Assembly (NCBI GenBank): GCA_037191015.1
Contig: JBBCKD010000013.1
Span: forward strand, 248,001 to 312,000
Source of the DNA: Ravibacter sp037191015
GTDB lineage: Bacteria > Bacteroidota > Bacteroidia > Cytophagales > Spirosomataceae
Length of the DNA: 64,000 bases
Direction of reading: 5' to 3'
Part shown: positions 19,736 through 28,745 of the stretch, piece after piece
Layout: each line of letters begins with the position of its first letter
Numbering within the stretch: the first letter of the stretch is position 1
Made by a program: the position numbers and the translations under genes
The notes under the pieces: model-generated
What the model was told of the DNA's origin: nothing
Seen by the model: only the letters and a program-made list of their open reading frames with translations
Database searches by the model: none

Positions 19736-19766
19736 GGATTCAGGAGTGTGGAGGCACTCCTGATCC
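19736..19766 (-). promoter_or_regulatory. Hairpin between fecR and susC (attenuator/terminator-like)
   Basis: GGATTCAGGAGTG (19736-19748) pairs with CACTCCTGATCC (19755-19766), 12 pairs with one bulged base and a six-base loop. It lies in the fecR-susC gap on the minus strand and could reduce read-through from fecR into susC. A similar hairpin lies in the same place in the right arm. Confidence 0.5.
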
Positions 19767-19805
19767 TTAAAAGCAGGATGTAGGGAATAGCTGAATTTTT
19801 ATCAT
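19767..19805 (-). other. Possible 12-codon leader ORF before the fecR-susC hairpin
   Basis: ATG at 19805 opens MIKIQLFPTSCF and a stop that ends exactly where the hairpin begins. No ribosome binding site is evident and short ORFs arise by chance. It is noted only because the right arm also has a 12-codon ORF ahead of its hairpin. Confidence 0.15.
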
Positions 19806-19837
19806 AGGCTGTACCGGGTTTAAGTTAAACAGGGTTG

Positions 19838-20860
19838 TCAGTGACCTGCCGGGCAACCGCTGCCCTTCAATAGGATTTCTTCGTGATTGATTTCGTAGGT
19901 AAGTTCGAGCATCTCCGACATGGCGTCGAGCACTTCTGCCAGGCGGTGGTTTTCAAAAGAGGCTTTCAGGATGCAGTTAGCGAGCGAGCTGTTTTCAAAA
20001 TGTACCTTTACGCCGAAGCTTAGCTCCAGCTGGCCCGCGACTTCCGCCAGGTTGGCGTCCTCGAAAGAAAGATCGGCCGGCTGCCAGGTCTCTATATGGG
20101 GATCGGCGGTAGTTATCCTGGAAGCCGTGACCGCCCCCGTCGGAAGATGGAAAGAAGCTTTCTCGGAAGGGTTGAGCACTACAGACTGCGACGATGCGTC
20201 AGAGCCCCTGTTGTCCGAGTAGACTTCTACTTTCCCCGTAACTACCGCAACCTCGTAATTAGCCATGCCGTCGGACGGTCTGACCAGGAAGCTGGTACCC
20301 AATACCTTTACACGCATCTTGTCTACCTCTACTATAAAGGGATTTGCCGGATCCCTGGCGATCTCAAAGAAAGCTTCTCCCCGGAGCCGGACTTTCCTGC
20401 CGAAAGACGAAAAAGCCGTTTCCTCGTATTCTAAAGTAGCGTCGGGATGCAGCCAGACAGTGCTTTTATCGGGGAGCTGGTATTTCACGATGCGGGAGAG
20501 CGTATTGGTAAATACGGTTGCGGCGGCAGCTTTTCCGACATTTTCCTGTATGTCTGTTTTCAGTAATCCCGGCAACAAGGCCATACCGACCATGAGGAGC
20601 ACAGAGGCGGCGGCAAAATAGTATTTCCAGATGACCGGCCGGTTAGCCCGGTAAACGGGCGCCGGGGTTTCCCGGGCGGCCTCTATTTCCGATATTTTTC
20701 CCCGGACCTTCAGGAAATGCAGGGGTTGGCTGAATTCGGGAGGAGAACCCTGATGCCGGATCCGGCGGTACCATTCTTCTACCTCGGCAGCCTCTTCAGG
20801 ACTACATACGCCGTCGAGATAACGCTTTAATACATCGGGATCGATAGAATTGCCGGCCAT
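19838..20860 (-). CDS. FecR-family anti-sigma factor, left arm
   Basis: Start 20860 (MAGNSIDPDVLKRYLDGVCSPEEAAEVEEWY) was chosen because it gives the standard FecR N-terminal cytoplasmic anti-sigma helix bundle; the upstream extension has no such pattern. The 340-residue protein has one membrane segment at about residues 80-100 (YYFAAASVLLMVGMALLPGL), then the periplasmic FecR domain (LPDKSTVWLHPDATLEYEE, VRLRGEAFFEIARDPANPF, VLGTSFLVR) and a C-terminal DUF4974-type STN-like region (DANLAEVAGQLELSFGVKVHFE). It should hold an ECF sigma factor until the SusC STN domain signals. It diverges from the sigma gene at 21010. Confidence 0.93.
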   Translation of the reverse strand: MAGNSIDPDVLKRYLDGVCSPEEAAEVEEWYRRIRHQGSPPEFSQPLHFLKVRGKISEIEAARETPAPVYRANRPVIWKYYFAAASVLLMVGMALLPGLLKTDIQENVGKAAAATVFTNTLSRIVKYQLPDKSTVWLHPDATLEYEETAFSSFGRKVRLRGEAFFEIARDPANPFIVEVDKMRVKVLGTSFLVRPSDGMANYEVAVVTGKVEVYSDNRGSDASSQSVVLNPSEKASFHLPTGAVTASRITTADPHIETWQPADLSFEDANLAEVAGQLELSFGVKVHFENSSLANCILKASFENHRLAEVLDAMSEMLELTYEINHEEILLKGSGCPAGH

Positions 20861-20959
20861 GGTTGTATTTGATAAACATAGAAGAATCTGCTCTTCTTTA
20901 AACAGGACGCAGCAGGATATTCCAACCCTAGCGAAAATCGACAAATTTTTTAAAGTATT

Positions 20960-20990
20960 TTTGGGCTGTATTAGGGATATATTAATTATC
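20960..20990 (+). promoter_or_regulatory. Candidate promoter of the first ECF sigma gene
   Basis: TTTG (20960-20963), a 19-base spacer and TAATTATC (20983-20990) give the right spacing for a Bacteroidota promoter, with an imperfect minus-7 element. It lies 20 bases before the ATG at 21010, in the 149-base gap shared with the divergent fecR. Confidence 0.3.
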
Positions 20991-21009
20991 GCGTTTCTGC
21001 AAGGTAAAA

Positions 21010-21600
21010 ATGGCTTTCCGATACGGGCTTTATAATGATGAGCATTTATGGCAGCTGATTCAGGATCATGCTGACCAGGAAGCCTTTGCGTGCCTTCACG
21101 AGCGTTATGCGGAAGAGCTGTATCGCCTTGCCTACCGGAAGACCGGTCATGCGGACGTTTCGGAAGATATCGTGCAGGAGCTTTTTATTGCGCTATGGAT
21201 CCAGCGGTCTGAGATCAGCATTATCCGCAGCGTTAAAAATTATCTTTATACTTCTGTCAGGAACAGGGTAATATCTTTCCTGCGGGATGTCATGAGCTCG
21301 AAAACCACCTCTCTCAGTGTCCTGTCGCTCGAAAATTCCGGTCATTTTTCGGGTAACGGCGTAGAGGAGAAGATGATCTATGAAGATACCAGGGACCGGT
21401 ACGAGCAGATCCTGAATACGATCCCCGAGAGAAGCCGCACCGTTTTTGAATTAAGCCGCAACGGGCTCTCCAATAAAGAGATCGCAGCTTCCCTCAACGT
21501 CGTCGAGAAAACGGTGGAATTTCATATTACAAAATGCCTCAAGCTGCTCAGGGAGAAGCTCATTCATATTCTTTTGATCCTCTCCCAGGTCGTCTCCTGA
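21010..21600 (+). CDS. ECF-type RNA polymerase sigma factor (first)
   Basis: 196 residues. Region 2 is visible as AFACLHERYAEELYRLAYRKTGHADVSEDIVQELFIALW with VKNYLYTSVRNRVISFLR. Region 4 is IPERSRTVFELSRNGLSNKEIAASLNVVEKTVEFHITKCLKLLREKL, with a helix-turn-helix for minus-35 recognition. It belongs to the SigK-like/Bacteroidetes ECF group that works with FecR. It is divergent from the left-arm fecR at 19838-20860, which is its most likely partner. Predicted targets are the susCD genes of one or both arms. Confidence 0.93.
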   Translation: MAFRYGLYNDEHLWQLIQDHADQEAFACLHERYAEELYRLAYRKTGHADVSEDIVQELFIALWIQRSEISIIRSVKNYLYTSVRNRVISFLRDVMSSKTTSLSVLSLENSGHFSGNGVEEKMIYEDTRDRYEQILNTIPERSRTVFELSRNGLSNKEIAASLNVVEKTVEFHITKCLKLLREKLIHILLILSQVVS

Positions 21601-21749
21601 TCCGCTTCCGCTTCGGTCGCCCCGACTTTGCTCCGTCGCCTTCCTGCACCGTTTGAAGAATTTTTTTCAAAAAAGAAATATTCTCACTAGGGAAATTGCC
21701 GACATAGTTGACTTATAAGCCGAACTGCCGCTTAACCCAGTTATTCGAT

Positions 21750-22304
21750 ATGTATGAACGTTTCTCGGATGAGGAATTGCTTTCTTGCCTGATTGAAGGA
21801 AACCAGAAAGCCTTCGAGGCAATTTACCGACGGTACTGGTACCGGTTGTTCGGGGTTGCCTTTCATGAGATAGGGACAAAGGAAGAAGCGGAAGAGATAT
21901 TGCATGACGTATTTGAAAGTCTCTGGGGCAGAAGGGAGGAGGCGTCTATCAGGAACCTGAGCGCCTATCTCGTAGTGGCTGTCAAGCACCGGGTAACTAA
22001 TTACATCAAATCCTGTATTACACAGCGTAAGTACCAGGAGTACCTTATACTCAATGAAATCCAGCAGTCTTACGCTACCGATGAGATCGTCCATTTTTCG
22101 GATCTCTCGAAAGCGGTCGACGAGGTCATGAAAAAGCTTCCGGAGCGTACTTCCGAGGTATTCAGGATGAGCCGCTTCGAAAACCTGCCCGTGAAGGAGA
22201 TAGCCAGCAAGCTGAATATTTCGGAAAAAGGAGTGGAATATCACATCACACAGTCGCTGAAGCTGTTGCGGGAACAGCTCAGGGTTTACCAATCTTATAA
22301 CTAG
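21750..22304 (+). CDS. ECF-type RNA polymerase sigma factor (second)
   Basis: ATG at 21750 (MYERFSDEELLSCLIEGNQKAFEAIYRRYW) gives the usual ECF N-terminus and 184 residues; a TTG 42 bases upstream is less likely. Region 2 (AEEILHDVFESLWGRREEASIRNLSAYLVVAVKHRVTNYI) and region 4 (LPERTSEVFRMSRFENLPVKEIASKLNISEKGVEYHIT) are complete. It is followed after 22 bases by a co-oriented fecR, so the two are probably an operon and a sigma/anti-sigma pair. It differs clearly from the sigma factor just upstream, so the two need not share promoters. Confidence 0.93.
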   Translation: MYERFSDEELLSCLIEGNQKAFEAIYRRYWYRLFGVAFHEIGTKEEAEEILHDVFESLWGRREEASIRNLSAYLVVAVKHRVTNYIKSCITQRKYQEYLILNEIQQSYATDEIVHFSDLSKAVDEVMKKLPERTSEVFRMSRFENLPVKEIASKLNISEKGVEYHITQSLKLLREQLRVYQSYN

Positions 22305-22326
22305 TTCGCCTTCGGGATCTATTTCA

Positions 22327-23373
22327 ATGAACAGACACGAATTTGATATACTGCTCCAGAAATACCTTGCAGGAGAATGTGACGAGGAAGAAGGGCGTCA
22401 GGTGGAAGTGTGGTCGGAAAACATGTTGGCCCAGAGCAAGCTGCAGCTCGATTATTCTGAGAAAAGCAGGCTGCAGCGCCGTATGTGGAATAAGCTTTCC
22501 GCCGAGGTGCTGGGCCGGGGCGGCTTCTGGAAAACCATGTTCCAGTTCCGGCAGGGGATAGCCGCCTCGCTGCTTCTGGCAGTAATCGGGGCATTCTGGA
22601 TCGGGAGCTCCTACTATCGCCAGAAACCCGGTACTACAGGTAATGTCGCCGGGGTTATGATGCAGGAAGAGATTTCTTCCGTAGCACAGGAAGGCGTGAT
22701 CACCTTCCAGAGCGAGGGAAAACCGCAGAGCCTTACGCTGGAAGACGGCAGCAAGGTGATCCTCGGAAAGGAAAGCAGCATCCGTTACCCTGTAAAATTT
22801 GATGCGCATCTGAGGCAGGTATACCTGGAGGGAGAGGCTTTTTTCGAGGTGAAACGGGATGTGAAAAAGCCTTTTGTCGTATACAGCGGCGGACTGGTTA
22901 CACGGGTTCTCGGCACCAGCTTTAATATACGTTCCATGCCGTCGACCGGTAAAGTTGAAGTGGAAGTGGTGTCGGGCAGCGTATCGGTATACGAAAACAC
23001 AAAAGGGAAGTCTCCCGAAGCCGACGCTGTTATCCTGACGCCTAACCAGCGCGTCGTATTTGAAAAATCTTCGGGGAAGCTGGTACCCGGGCTTGTCGAC
23101 GAGCCTGTCGCGTTCAGGCCGCCGGAGGAGTCCCGCAGCTTTGTGTTCGACGGAGAAGTGCTGCCCGATGTTTTCTCAAAGCTGTCGGAAGCTTTCGAGG
23201 TGGAGATCTCGGTCGATTCCCCGGCCCTGTTTCCCTGTGTCTTTACCGGCGACCTGAACGGTCTTCCGCTGCACATGCAGCTCAACCTGATCTGCCGTTC
23301 GGTTAACGGCAGCTATGAGCAAAAGGGGAACACCTACTCGATAACCGGCGAAGGATGTCGGAATGAAAACTGA
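22327..23373 (+). CDS. FecR-family anti-sigma factor, right arm
   Basis: 348 residues starting MNRHEFDILLQKYLAGECDEEEGRQVEVW, the N-terminal anti-sigma segment. A membrane helix lies at about 75-95 (GIAASLLLAVIGAFWIGSSYY). The periplasmic FecR domain follows (LEDGSKVILGKESSIRYP, YLEGEAFFEVKRDVKKPFVV, RVLGTSFNIRS), then the DUF4974-type C-terminus (VLPDVFSKLSEAFEVEISVD, ending ITGEGCRNEN). It transmits the SusC signal to the sigma factor encoded 22 bases upstream. The susC it should sense lies 185 bases downstream, behind a hairpin. Confidence 0.94.
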   Translation: MNRHEFDILLQKYLAGECDEEEGRQVEVWSENMLAQSKLQLDYSEKSRLQRRMWNKLSAEVLGRGGFWKTMFQFRQGIAASLLLAVIGAFWIGSSYYRQKPGTTGNVAGVMMQEEISSVAQEGVITFQSEGKPQSLTLEDGSKVILGKESSIRYPVKFDAHLRQVYLEGEAFFEVKRDVKKPFVVYSGGLVTRVLGTSFNIRSMPSTGKVEVEVVSGSVSVYENTKGKSPEADAVILTPNQRVVFEKSSGKLVPGLVDEPVAFRPPEESRSFVFDGEVLPDVFSKLSEAFEVEISVDSPALFPCVFTGDLNGLPLHMQLNLICRSVNGSYEQKGNTYSITGEGCRNEN

Positions 23374-23407
23374 TTAACCCTAACCAAAAACTACTCCAAT
23401 AACCTTC

Positions 23408-23446
23408 ATGCCTATGGATAAAATACGAAAAGCCTTGCGCGAATAG
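23408..23446 (+). other. Possible 12-codon leader ORF upstream of right-arm susC
   Basis: ATG at 23408 opens MPMDKIRKALRE and a stop, 34 bases ahead of the hairpin at 23481. No recognisable ribosome binding site. It is reported only for its positional match with the 12-codon ORF in the left arm. Confidence 0.15.
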
Positions 23447-23480
23447 ACACCGGTCACAGACGGTTGCTGTTGTCTGAAAA

Positions 23481-23525
23481 ACATCCCGAAAGTGGGCGAA
23501 CACTTCCGGAATGTGAATTGTTTTT
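23481..23525 (+). promoter_or_regulatory. Terminator/attenuator-like hairpin between fecR and susC
   Basis: ACATCCCGAAAGTG (23481-23494), loop GGCGAA, CACTTCCGGAATGT (23501-23514), 12 of 14 positions paired, followed by GAATTGTTTTTG. It fits a weak intrinsic terminator that would set susC expression apart from the sigma-fecR transcript. Confidence 0.55.
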
Positions 23526-23558
23526 GCCATTGTCTCATAACAAAAACTTCTTAAAAGT

Positions 23559-26500
23559 ATGAAAAAAAGTATACCGCTACAACGGTTTATTCTGAGGTCT
23601 ATGCAATTAACCCTAACCCAGCTTCTGATAGCCTCGCTTTTCTGCGGCATTTCGCTGGCGCATACGCTTCGGGGGCAGGAGATCCTGACCAGGGAGATTT
23701 CTTTACAGATGGAATCTGTAGAAGTAAGCAAAATCCTGAACCAACTGGAGAAGCAGGCCAGAGTGAAATTTATCTACAGCACCCATAGCATACAGCTACG
23801 GCAAAAGGCCTCGTTAAACGTGCATAACCGTCCTCTTTTCAGCGTGCTCGACGAGCTGTTCAGGCCTTTGCAGGTACAATACGAAGTGATGGGTTCACGC
23901 ATACTCCTCCGGAGGAAAGCGATCGAAAGGCAAAGCTCAGGGTTGAAGATTACTTTTCCCGACCGGAATATAAGGGGTGTGGTAACAGACGAAAAAGGAG
24001 AAGGGTTACCCGGTGTGAGCATTCTCCTGAAAGGCACCCAGCAGGGTACAACGACCGACGGAGAGGGGCAATACAGCATCTCCGTTCCGGGTAGTGAAAG
24101 CGTTCTTGTCTTCAGCTTTGTCGGCTATGTAAGCCAGGAGACGGCTGTCGGCAGCAGGACGTCGATCGATGTGTCGATGGTGGCCGATATGAAGGCGCTC
24201 GAAGAGCTGGTGGTGGTAGGTTACGGCACGCAGAAGAAAGTTAACCTCACCGGGGCGGTAGCTTCTGTCGGAGCGGATGTGCTTGAAAGCCGCCCGGTAG
24301 CCAACCTGGGGCAGGCCCTGCAGGGCAATATTGCCAACCTTAATATTTCACAGTCAAGCGGTGCACTGGGTAAAGGGAGCAGTTTCAACATACGCGGCAA
24401 CACCTCCATCAACGGCGGAAGCCCGCTGGTATTGGTGAACGGTATCCCGATGGATATCAATATCCTGAATCCCAATGATATAGAAAGTGTTGTAGTGCTT
24501 AAGGACGCAGCTTCTGCCGCTATTTACGGCGCCAGGGCAGCTTACGGGGTGATACTGGTTACGACCAAAAGCGGTAAAAAAGACATTAAGCCCAATATCA
24601 GCTTTACGACCAACTTCTCGACCAATACTCCGGTTGTGAAGTTTGAGACAATGGATGCGCTGGAGCGGATGAGGTATATGAACGAAGCCAACATCCGTAT
24701 CAACGGCAGGCCATACTACCAGTTCGACGAATATTACGAAAAGGCGATCCTGGCGCATTATTATGATCCGTCACAGCCCGAAACATTCCAGCATCCCAAC
24801 GAATCGCCGACCCAGTATGCTTTTTCCGCCAATACCGACTGGGCTGATATCCTGCTGAGAAACAGCTACCCGCAGCAGCAGCATACCGTCGGCATCTCGG
24901 GCGGGTCGGAGCGTTTCGATTATTATACCTCCCTGTCCTATTTTAATGCGAAGGGGATTACCAAGAACTTCAACGAGCGCTACAACCGCTACAATGTCAT
25001 GTCGAACCTGAACTACGACCTGGCAAAATGGATCAAGGTAGGTACCAAGATATCGATCAATGCAAGCAACAAGGTTTACCCGCCCAACGACAGAAGCGAT
25101 AACTTCAATGAAGACCGCAATATGTTCCAGGTGCATCAATGGCCCAACTGGCCGGTCTACCTTCCCGACGGGAACTATGCGTCGCTGGGCTCTGTACCCA
25201 ATGTCCTGCAGATGCATAAGGAAGGGGGGTATCGTACACGCGATATTTTTGATTCCTGGCTGACCGGGCTCGTTAGGCTTACTCCTGTAAAGAACATGAC
25301 GGTGAATATGGACTACTCGTTTAACGTCCAGGATACCGAAGAGTTGGATTACCGTAAAAGGCTGCCGATGTACGACCGTACCGGGGTCAGCGGATATTAC
25401 CCGTATACAAACCCCAGCTCCGTGACGAGGAGCAACTACAATAACCGCTACCAGGTTTTCAACGCCTACGCAGATTATGAAAATACACTCGGTAAGCACT
25501 ACTTTAAAGTAATGGCAGGTTTCAACCAGGAGAGCGCCCGCTATCGCTTTTTCTCGGGAATGAGAGAAAAACTCATCGTAGAATCGATGCCCTTCATGAA
25601 CCTGTCGTACGGCGAGCGTTTTACGAATGATTCAGAATCCGAATATGCGATCCGCGGCGTATTCTCGAGGGTGAACTATAGCTTTGATGACCGCTATTTC
25701 CTCGAATTCAACGGCCGCTACGACGGCAGCTCCAAATTTCCGAAAAGCGACCGGTTTGCTTTCTTTCCTTCCCTTTCTCTAGGCTGGAGAATCGACAACG
25801 AAGGGTTCTTCGGTGGCTTGCGCGACAAAATCAGCATGCTGAAGCTGAGGGCTTCATACGGGAACCTCGGGAACCAGAACGTGACAGGCTACTACCCCTA
25901 TGTTGCCACTTATACTTCCGGCCTGGCCGGATACCTGATCAGCAGCGACAACCCGATGGCCGTTTATGCACCCGGCCTGGTGAGCCCGACCCTAACCTGG
26001 GAGACAGTGACCCAGCAGGATCTCGGGATTGACTTCGGGCTGTTCGGCAATCAGCTGACAGGCTCATTTGACCTTTACAGGAGAGATACCAAAAACATGC
26101 TGACCCGCTCACAGACGCTGCCTGCCACCCTGGCAGTGAGTGAGCCCCAGGCCAACGCCGCCGATATGAAGACGGTCGGGTTTGATATGACCGTTGGATG
26201 GAATAAGAACTCCGGCGATTTTAAATATGGAGTGTCGCTCATACTCTCCGACTACCGGGCCACAATCACCCGGTACAGCAATCCTTCAGGGCTGATCTCC
26301 GACTATTACGTAGGGCAGAAAGTAGGAACCATCTGGGGGCTGGTTACGGGCGGGCTCTTCCAGTCGGATGAAGAAGCTGCCGCACTTGACCAGTCTCAGA
26401 TCAACGGCCGGAAAAGGGTAGCCGGAGACCTCTATTTTGTCGATCTCGACGGCGACGGTAAGATAACCCGCGGTACCCAGACGCTGTCCAATCATGGCGA

Positions 26501-26999
26501 TATGACCATTATCGGCAACAATACACCGAGGTATAGCTACGGGCTGCGCTCTAACTTCTCATGGAAAGGATTTGATCTCGATGTCCTGTTCCAGGGAGTG
26601 GCCAAACGGGATCTGATCATAGCCGGTAACTACTTCGTGAACCAGTATAACGACGAATGGGGCGTGCAGGGCAAAATCGGGACCGACTGGTGGTCGGAGA
26701 CAAACCGCAACGCCTATTTCCCCCGCCCGCTTATTACAGGCGGAACGGACGTGACCACGCCGCAAACCCGGTACATGCAGAACGCAGCCTACCTGCGCCT
26801 GAAGCAGCTTACGCTCGCCTATACCATTCCGGCTACCATTGCGCAGAAAATAGGATCTAAGCGAATCCAGGTCTATTTCTCCGGCAACAACATGTGGGAG
26901 GTAACCAAGATGGTCCATATAGTAGACCCGGAGCAATCGAGCGCGATGTCGTATCCCTTAAACAGGGCCTATTCGGTTGGAGCTAATATCGGTTTTTAA
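23559..26999 (+). CDS. SusC/RagA-family TonB-dependent receptor with STN domain, right arm
   Basis: 1146 residues. Signal peptide, STN domain (EVSKILNQLEKQARVKFIYSTHSIQL), regulatory beta-sandwich (IRGVVTDEKGEGLPGVSILL), plug (VVVGYGTQKKVNLTGAVASV, FNIRGNTSINGG, VLKDAASAAIYGARAAYGVI) and a long barrel ending YSVGANIGF. It imports an unknown substrate through the outer membrane and, through STN, should report its presence to the FecR at 22327. It is related to the left-arm receptor in every domain, but the barrel sequences differ widely, so the ligands may differ. susD follows after 23 bases. Confidence 0.95.
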   Translation: MKKSIPLQRFILRSMQLTLTQLLIASLFCGISLAHTLRGQEILTREISLQMESVEVSKILNQLEKQARVKFIYSTHSIQLRQKASLNVHNRPLFSVLDELFRPLQVQYEVMGSRILLRRKAIERQSSGLKITFPDRNIRGVVTDEKGEGLPGVSILLKGTQQGTTTDGEGQYSISVPGSESVLVFSFVGYVSQETAVGSRTSIDVSMVADMKALEELVVVGYGTQKKVNLTGAVASVGADVLESRPVANLGQALQGNIANLNISQSSGALGKGSSFNIRGNTSINGGSPLVLVNGIPMDINILNPNDIESVVVLKDAASAAIYGARAAYGVILVTTKSGKKDIKPNISFTTNFSTNTPVVKFETMDALERMRYMNEANIRINGRPYYQFDEYYEKAILAHYYDPSQPETFQHPNESPTQYAFSANTDWADILLRNSYPQQQHTVGISGGSERFDYYTSLSYFNAKGITKNFNERYNRYNVMSNLNYDLAKWIKVGTKISINASNKVYPPNDRSDNFNEDRNMFQVHQWPNWPVYLPDGNYASLGSVPNVLQMHKEGGYRTRDIFDSWLTGLVRLTPVKNMTVNMDYSFNVQDTEELDYRKRLPMYDRTGVSGYYPYTNPSSVTRSNYNNRYQVFNAYADYENTLGKHYFKVMAGFNQESARYRFFSGMREKLIVESMPFMNLSYGERFTNDSESEYAIRGVFSRVNYSFDDRYFLEFNGRYDGSSKFPKSDRFAFFPSLSLGWRIDNEGFFGGLRDKISMLKLRASYGNLGNQNVTGYYPYVATYTSGLAGYLISSDNPMAVYAPGLVSPTLTWETVTQQDLGIDFGLFGNQLTGSFDLYRRDTKNMLTRSQTLPATLAVSEPQANAADMKTVGFDMTVGWNKNSGDFKYGVSLILSDYRATITRYSNPSGLISDYYVGQKVGTIWGLVTGGLFQSDEEAAALDQSQINGRKRVAGDLYFVDLDGDGKITRGTQTLSNHGDMTIIGNNTPRYSYGLRSNFSWKGFDLDVLFQGVAKRDLIIAGNYFVNQYNDEWGVQGKIGTDWWSETNRNAYFPRPLITGGTDVTTPQTRYMQNAAYLRLKQLTLAYTIPATIAQKIGSKRIQVYFSGNNMWEVTKMVHIVDPEQSSAMSYPLNRAYSVGANIGF

Positions 27000-27022
27000 T
27001 CTTTAAGACAGAATTGATCACA

Positions 27023-28657
27023 ATGAGATACTATAAATATCTGGGCGCTTCGGTATTGTCCATACTGTTGTCGACTACATCATGCAATGATGCATTCCTT
27101 GAGAAATATCCGCTGGACAGGATCAACGATGCGAGCTTCTGGACTTCAGCGTCCGATATAGAGATGTACGCCAACCAGTTCTATGTTGCCCTGAAAGATC
27201 CTAACTACATATGGCGTAACGACGACGTCACCGATAACAACGGTCCCGGGGCGCGTAGTACCTATGCCTGGAACGAATACACGGTTCCGGCCACCGGCGG
27301 CGGTTGGGGTAAGGCTGACTGGCTCGGGATCAGGAGATGCAATTTCGCCCTCGATCGCATAGCAGCGATGACCAAAACGCCGGAGGTGACCGTCTATGAA
27401 GCAGAGATCCGCTTTTTCAAGGCGTTTTACTACATGGATAAGCTGAAACGCTTCGGCGACGTACCCTGGCTGGAGCATTCCCTTGAGACCGATTCGGAAG
27501 ACCTTTTCAAAGCGCGTGACCCGCGGGCGCTCGTTTTCGAAAATATCGGCAAGGAACTGGATTTTGCGATAGCCAACCTGCCGGAAACTTCAGCAGCCGA
27601 TCGACTTACCAGGTATGCCGCGCTGGCATTTAAGGTCAACTCCTACCTCTATGAAGGCACCTTCAGGAAATATCACGGTTCGGGAGGACACGAAGCGCTT
27701 CTCCGCCAGGCCGTGGACGCTGCAGAGTCGATCATCAGTTCCGGTAAATTTTCATTGTATTCGACCGGGAACCCTGAAACCGACTATTTCGATCTTTTCG
27801 TACAGTATGAGCTGAAAGGAAACCCGGAGGGGATCATGGTACAGCGTTTCCTGGAAGGGAAGAGAATGCACAACAACGTCCGGCAACTGGGTGAACCGCG
27901 CACCGGGTATACAAAAGATTTCGTGGATTCTTACCTGTGCAAAGACGGGCTGCCTATCACCTTGAGCCCGCTGTACAACGGTGACAAAGAATTTGGAGAT
28001 GAGTTCGTGAACAGGGATCCGCGTATGGAGCAGTCGATTTACCAGGAAGAAAGGGTATACAGGATTTATGAAAACGGATCGAATGAATACCGTCCTATGC
28101 CCGAGTTCGATAACAACTATGCACCTACCAGCTATTACATACTGAAAGGCTATTCCGTATATGAAAGAGACCGTCTCCAATTGCAATGTATAGTAGATGA
28201 TTTTATTTTCAGGTATGGAGAGGTATTGGTAAGCTATGCCGAAGCGAAGGCCGAATTGGGAGAAGCCACCCAGGATGTGCTCGACAAGTCTGTCAACCTG
28301 CTTCGCGACAGAGTCGGAATGCCTCATTTGAAGGTTGAAGTAGGTTTTACCGATCCGGACTGGCCGGTATGGGAGGTTGCGATAACCCCTCTTCTCAATG
28401 AAATCCGCCGGGAGAGAAGAATTGAACTTGCCGGAGAAGGAAAACGCTGGGATGACATCGTACGCTGGAAGGCAGGTAAGCTGTTGGAAAACCCTAAAAC
28501 CTACCAGGGAGCGAAAGATCCGGCAACCGGCAAAAACAGGATACTCTATCCCGGCTATGACAACAGGAAGTGGAACGACAGATTATACCTTTACCCTATT
28601 CCTACACAGGAAATAGCCTTGAACCCCCTTCTTACCCAAAATCCCGGGTGGGAATAA
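27023..28657 (+). CDS. SusD/RagB-family substrate-binding lipoprotein, right arm
   Basis: ATG at 27023 (MRYYKYLGASVLSILLSTTSC) is preferred over an in-frame TTG three codons upstream because it starts the signal peptide with lipobox STTSC. The 544-residue protein continues NDAFLEKYPLDRINDASFW and carries the SusD helices (IRFFKAFYYMDKLKRFGDVPW) and C-terminal motifs (IRRERRIELAGEGKRWDDIVRW, YLYPIPTQEIALNPLLTQNPGW). It forms the surface lid for the SusC encoded just upstream. A strong hairpin follows the stop and probably ends the susCD transcript. Confidence 0.95.
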   Translation: MRYYKYLGASVLSILLSTTSCNDAFLEKYPLDRINDASFWTSASDIEMYANQFYVALKDPNYIWRNDDVTDNNGPGARSTYAWNEYTVPATGGGWGKADWLGIRRCNFALDRIAAMTKTPEVTVYEAEIRFFKAFYYMDKLKRFGDVPWLEHSLETDSEDLFKARDPRALVFENIGKELDFAIANLPETSAADRLTRYAALAFKVNSYLYEGTFRKYHGSGGHEALLRQAVDAAESIISSGKFSLYSTGNPETDYFDLFVQYELKGNPEGIMVQRFLEGKRMHNNVRQLGEPRTGYTKDFVDSYLCKDGLPITLSPLYNGDKEFGDEFVNRDPRMEQSIYQEERVYRIYENGSNEYRPMPEFDNNYAPTSYYILKGYSVYERDRLQLQCIVDDFIFRYGEVLVSYAEAKAELGEATQDVLDKSVNLLRDRVGMPHLKVEVGFTDPDWPVWEVAITPLLNEIRRERRIELAGEGKRWDDIVRWKAGKLLENPKTYQGAKDPATGKNRILYPGYDNRKWNDRLYLYPIPTQEIALNPLLTQNPGWE

Positions 28658-28666
28658 ATTTATTGG

Positions 28667-28697
28667 GCAGGAACAGGAAAATCAGCCCTGTTCCTGC
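28667..28697 (+). terminator. 11-bp hairpin after right-arm susD
   Basis: GCAGGAACAGG (28667-28677), nine-base loop, CCTGTTCCTGC (28687-28697), a perfect stem followed by an AT-rich tract (TTAATAATTAATAAAG). It separates susD from the ceramidase-like series. The lack of a pure T-run makes termination probable but not certain. Confidence 0.6.
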
Positions 28698-28745
28698 TTA
28701 ATAATTAATAAAGAGGAAAAAAAACCAAGGCAAGAGTATTTAATT

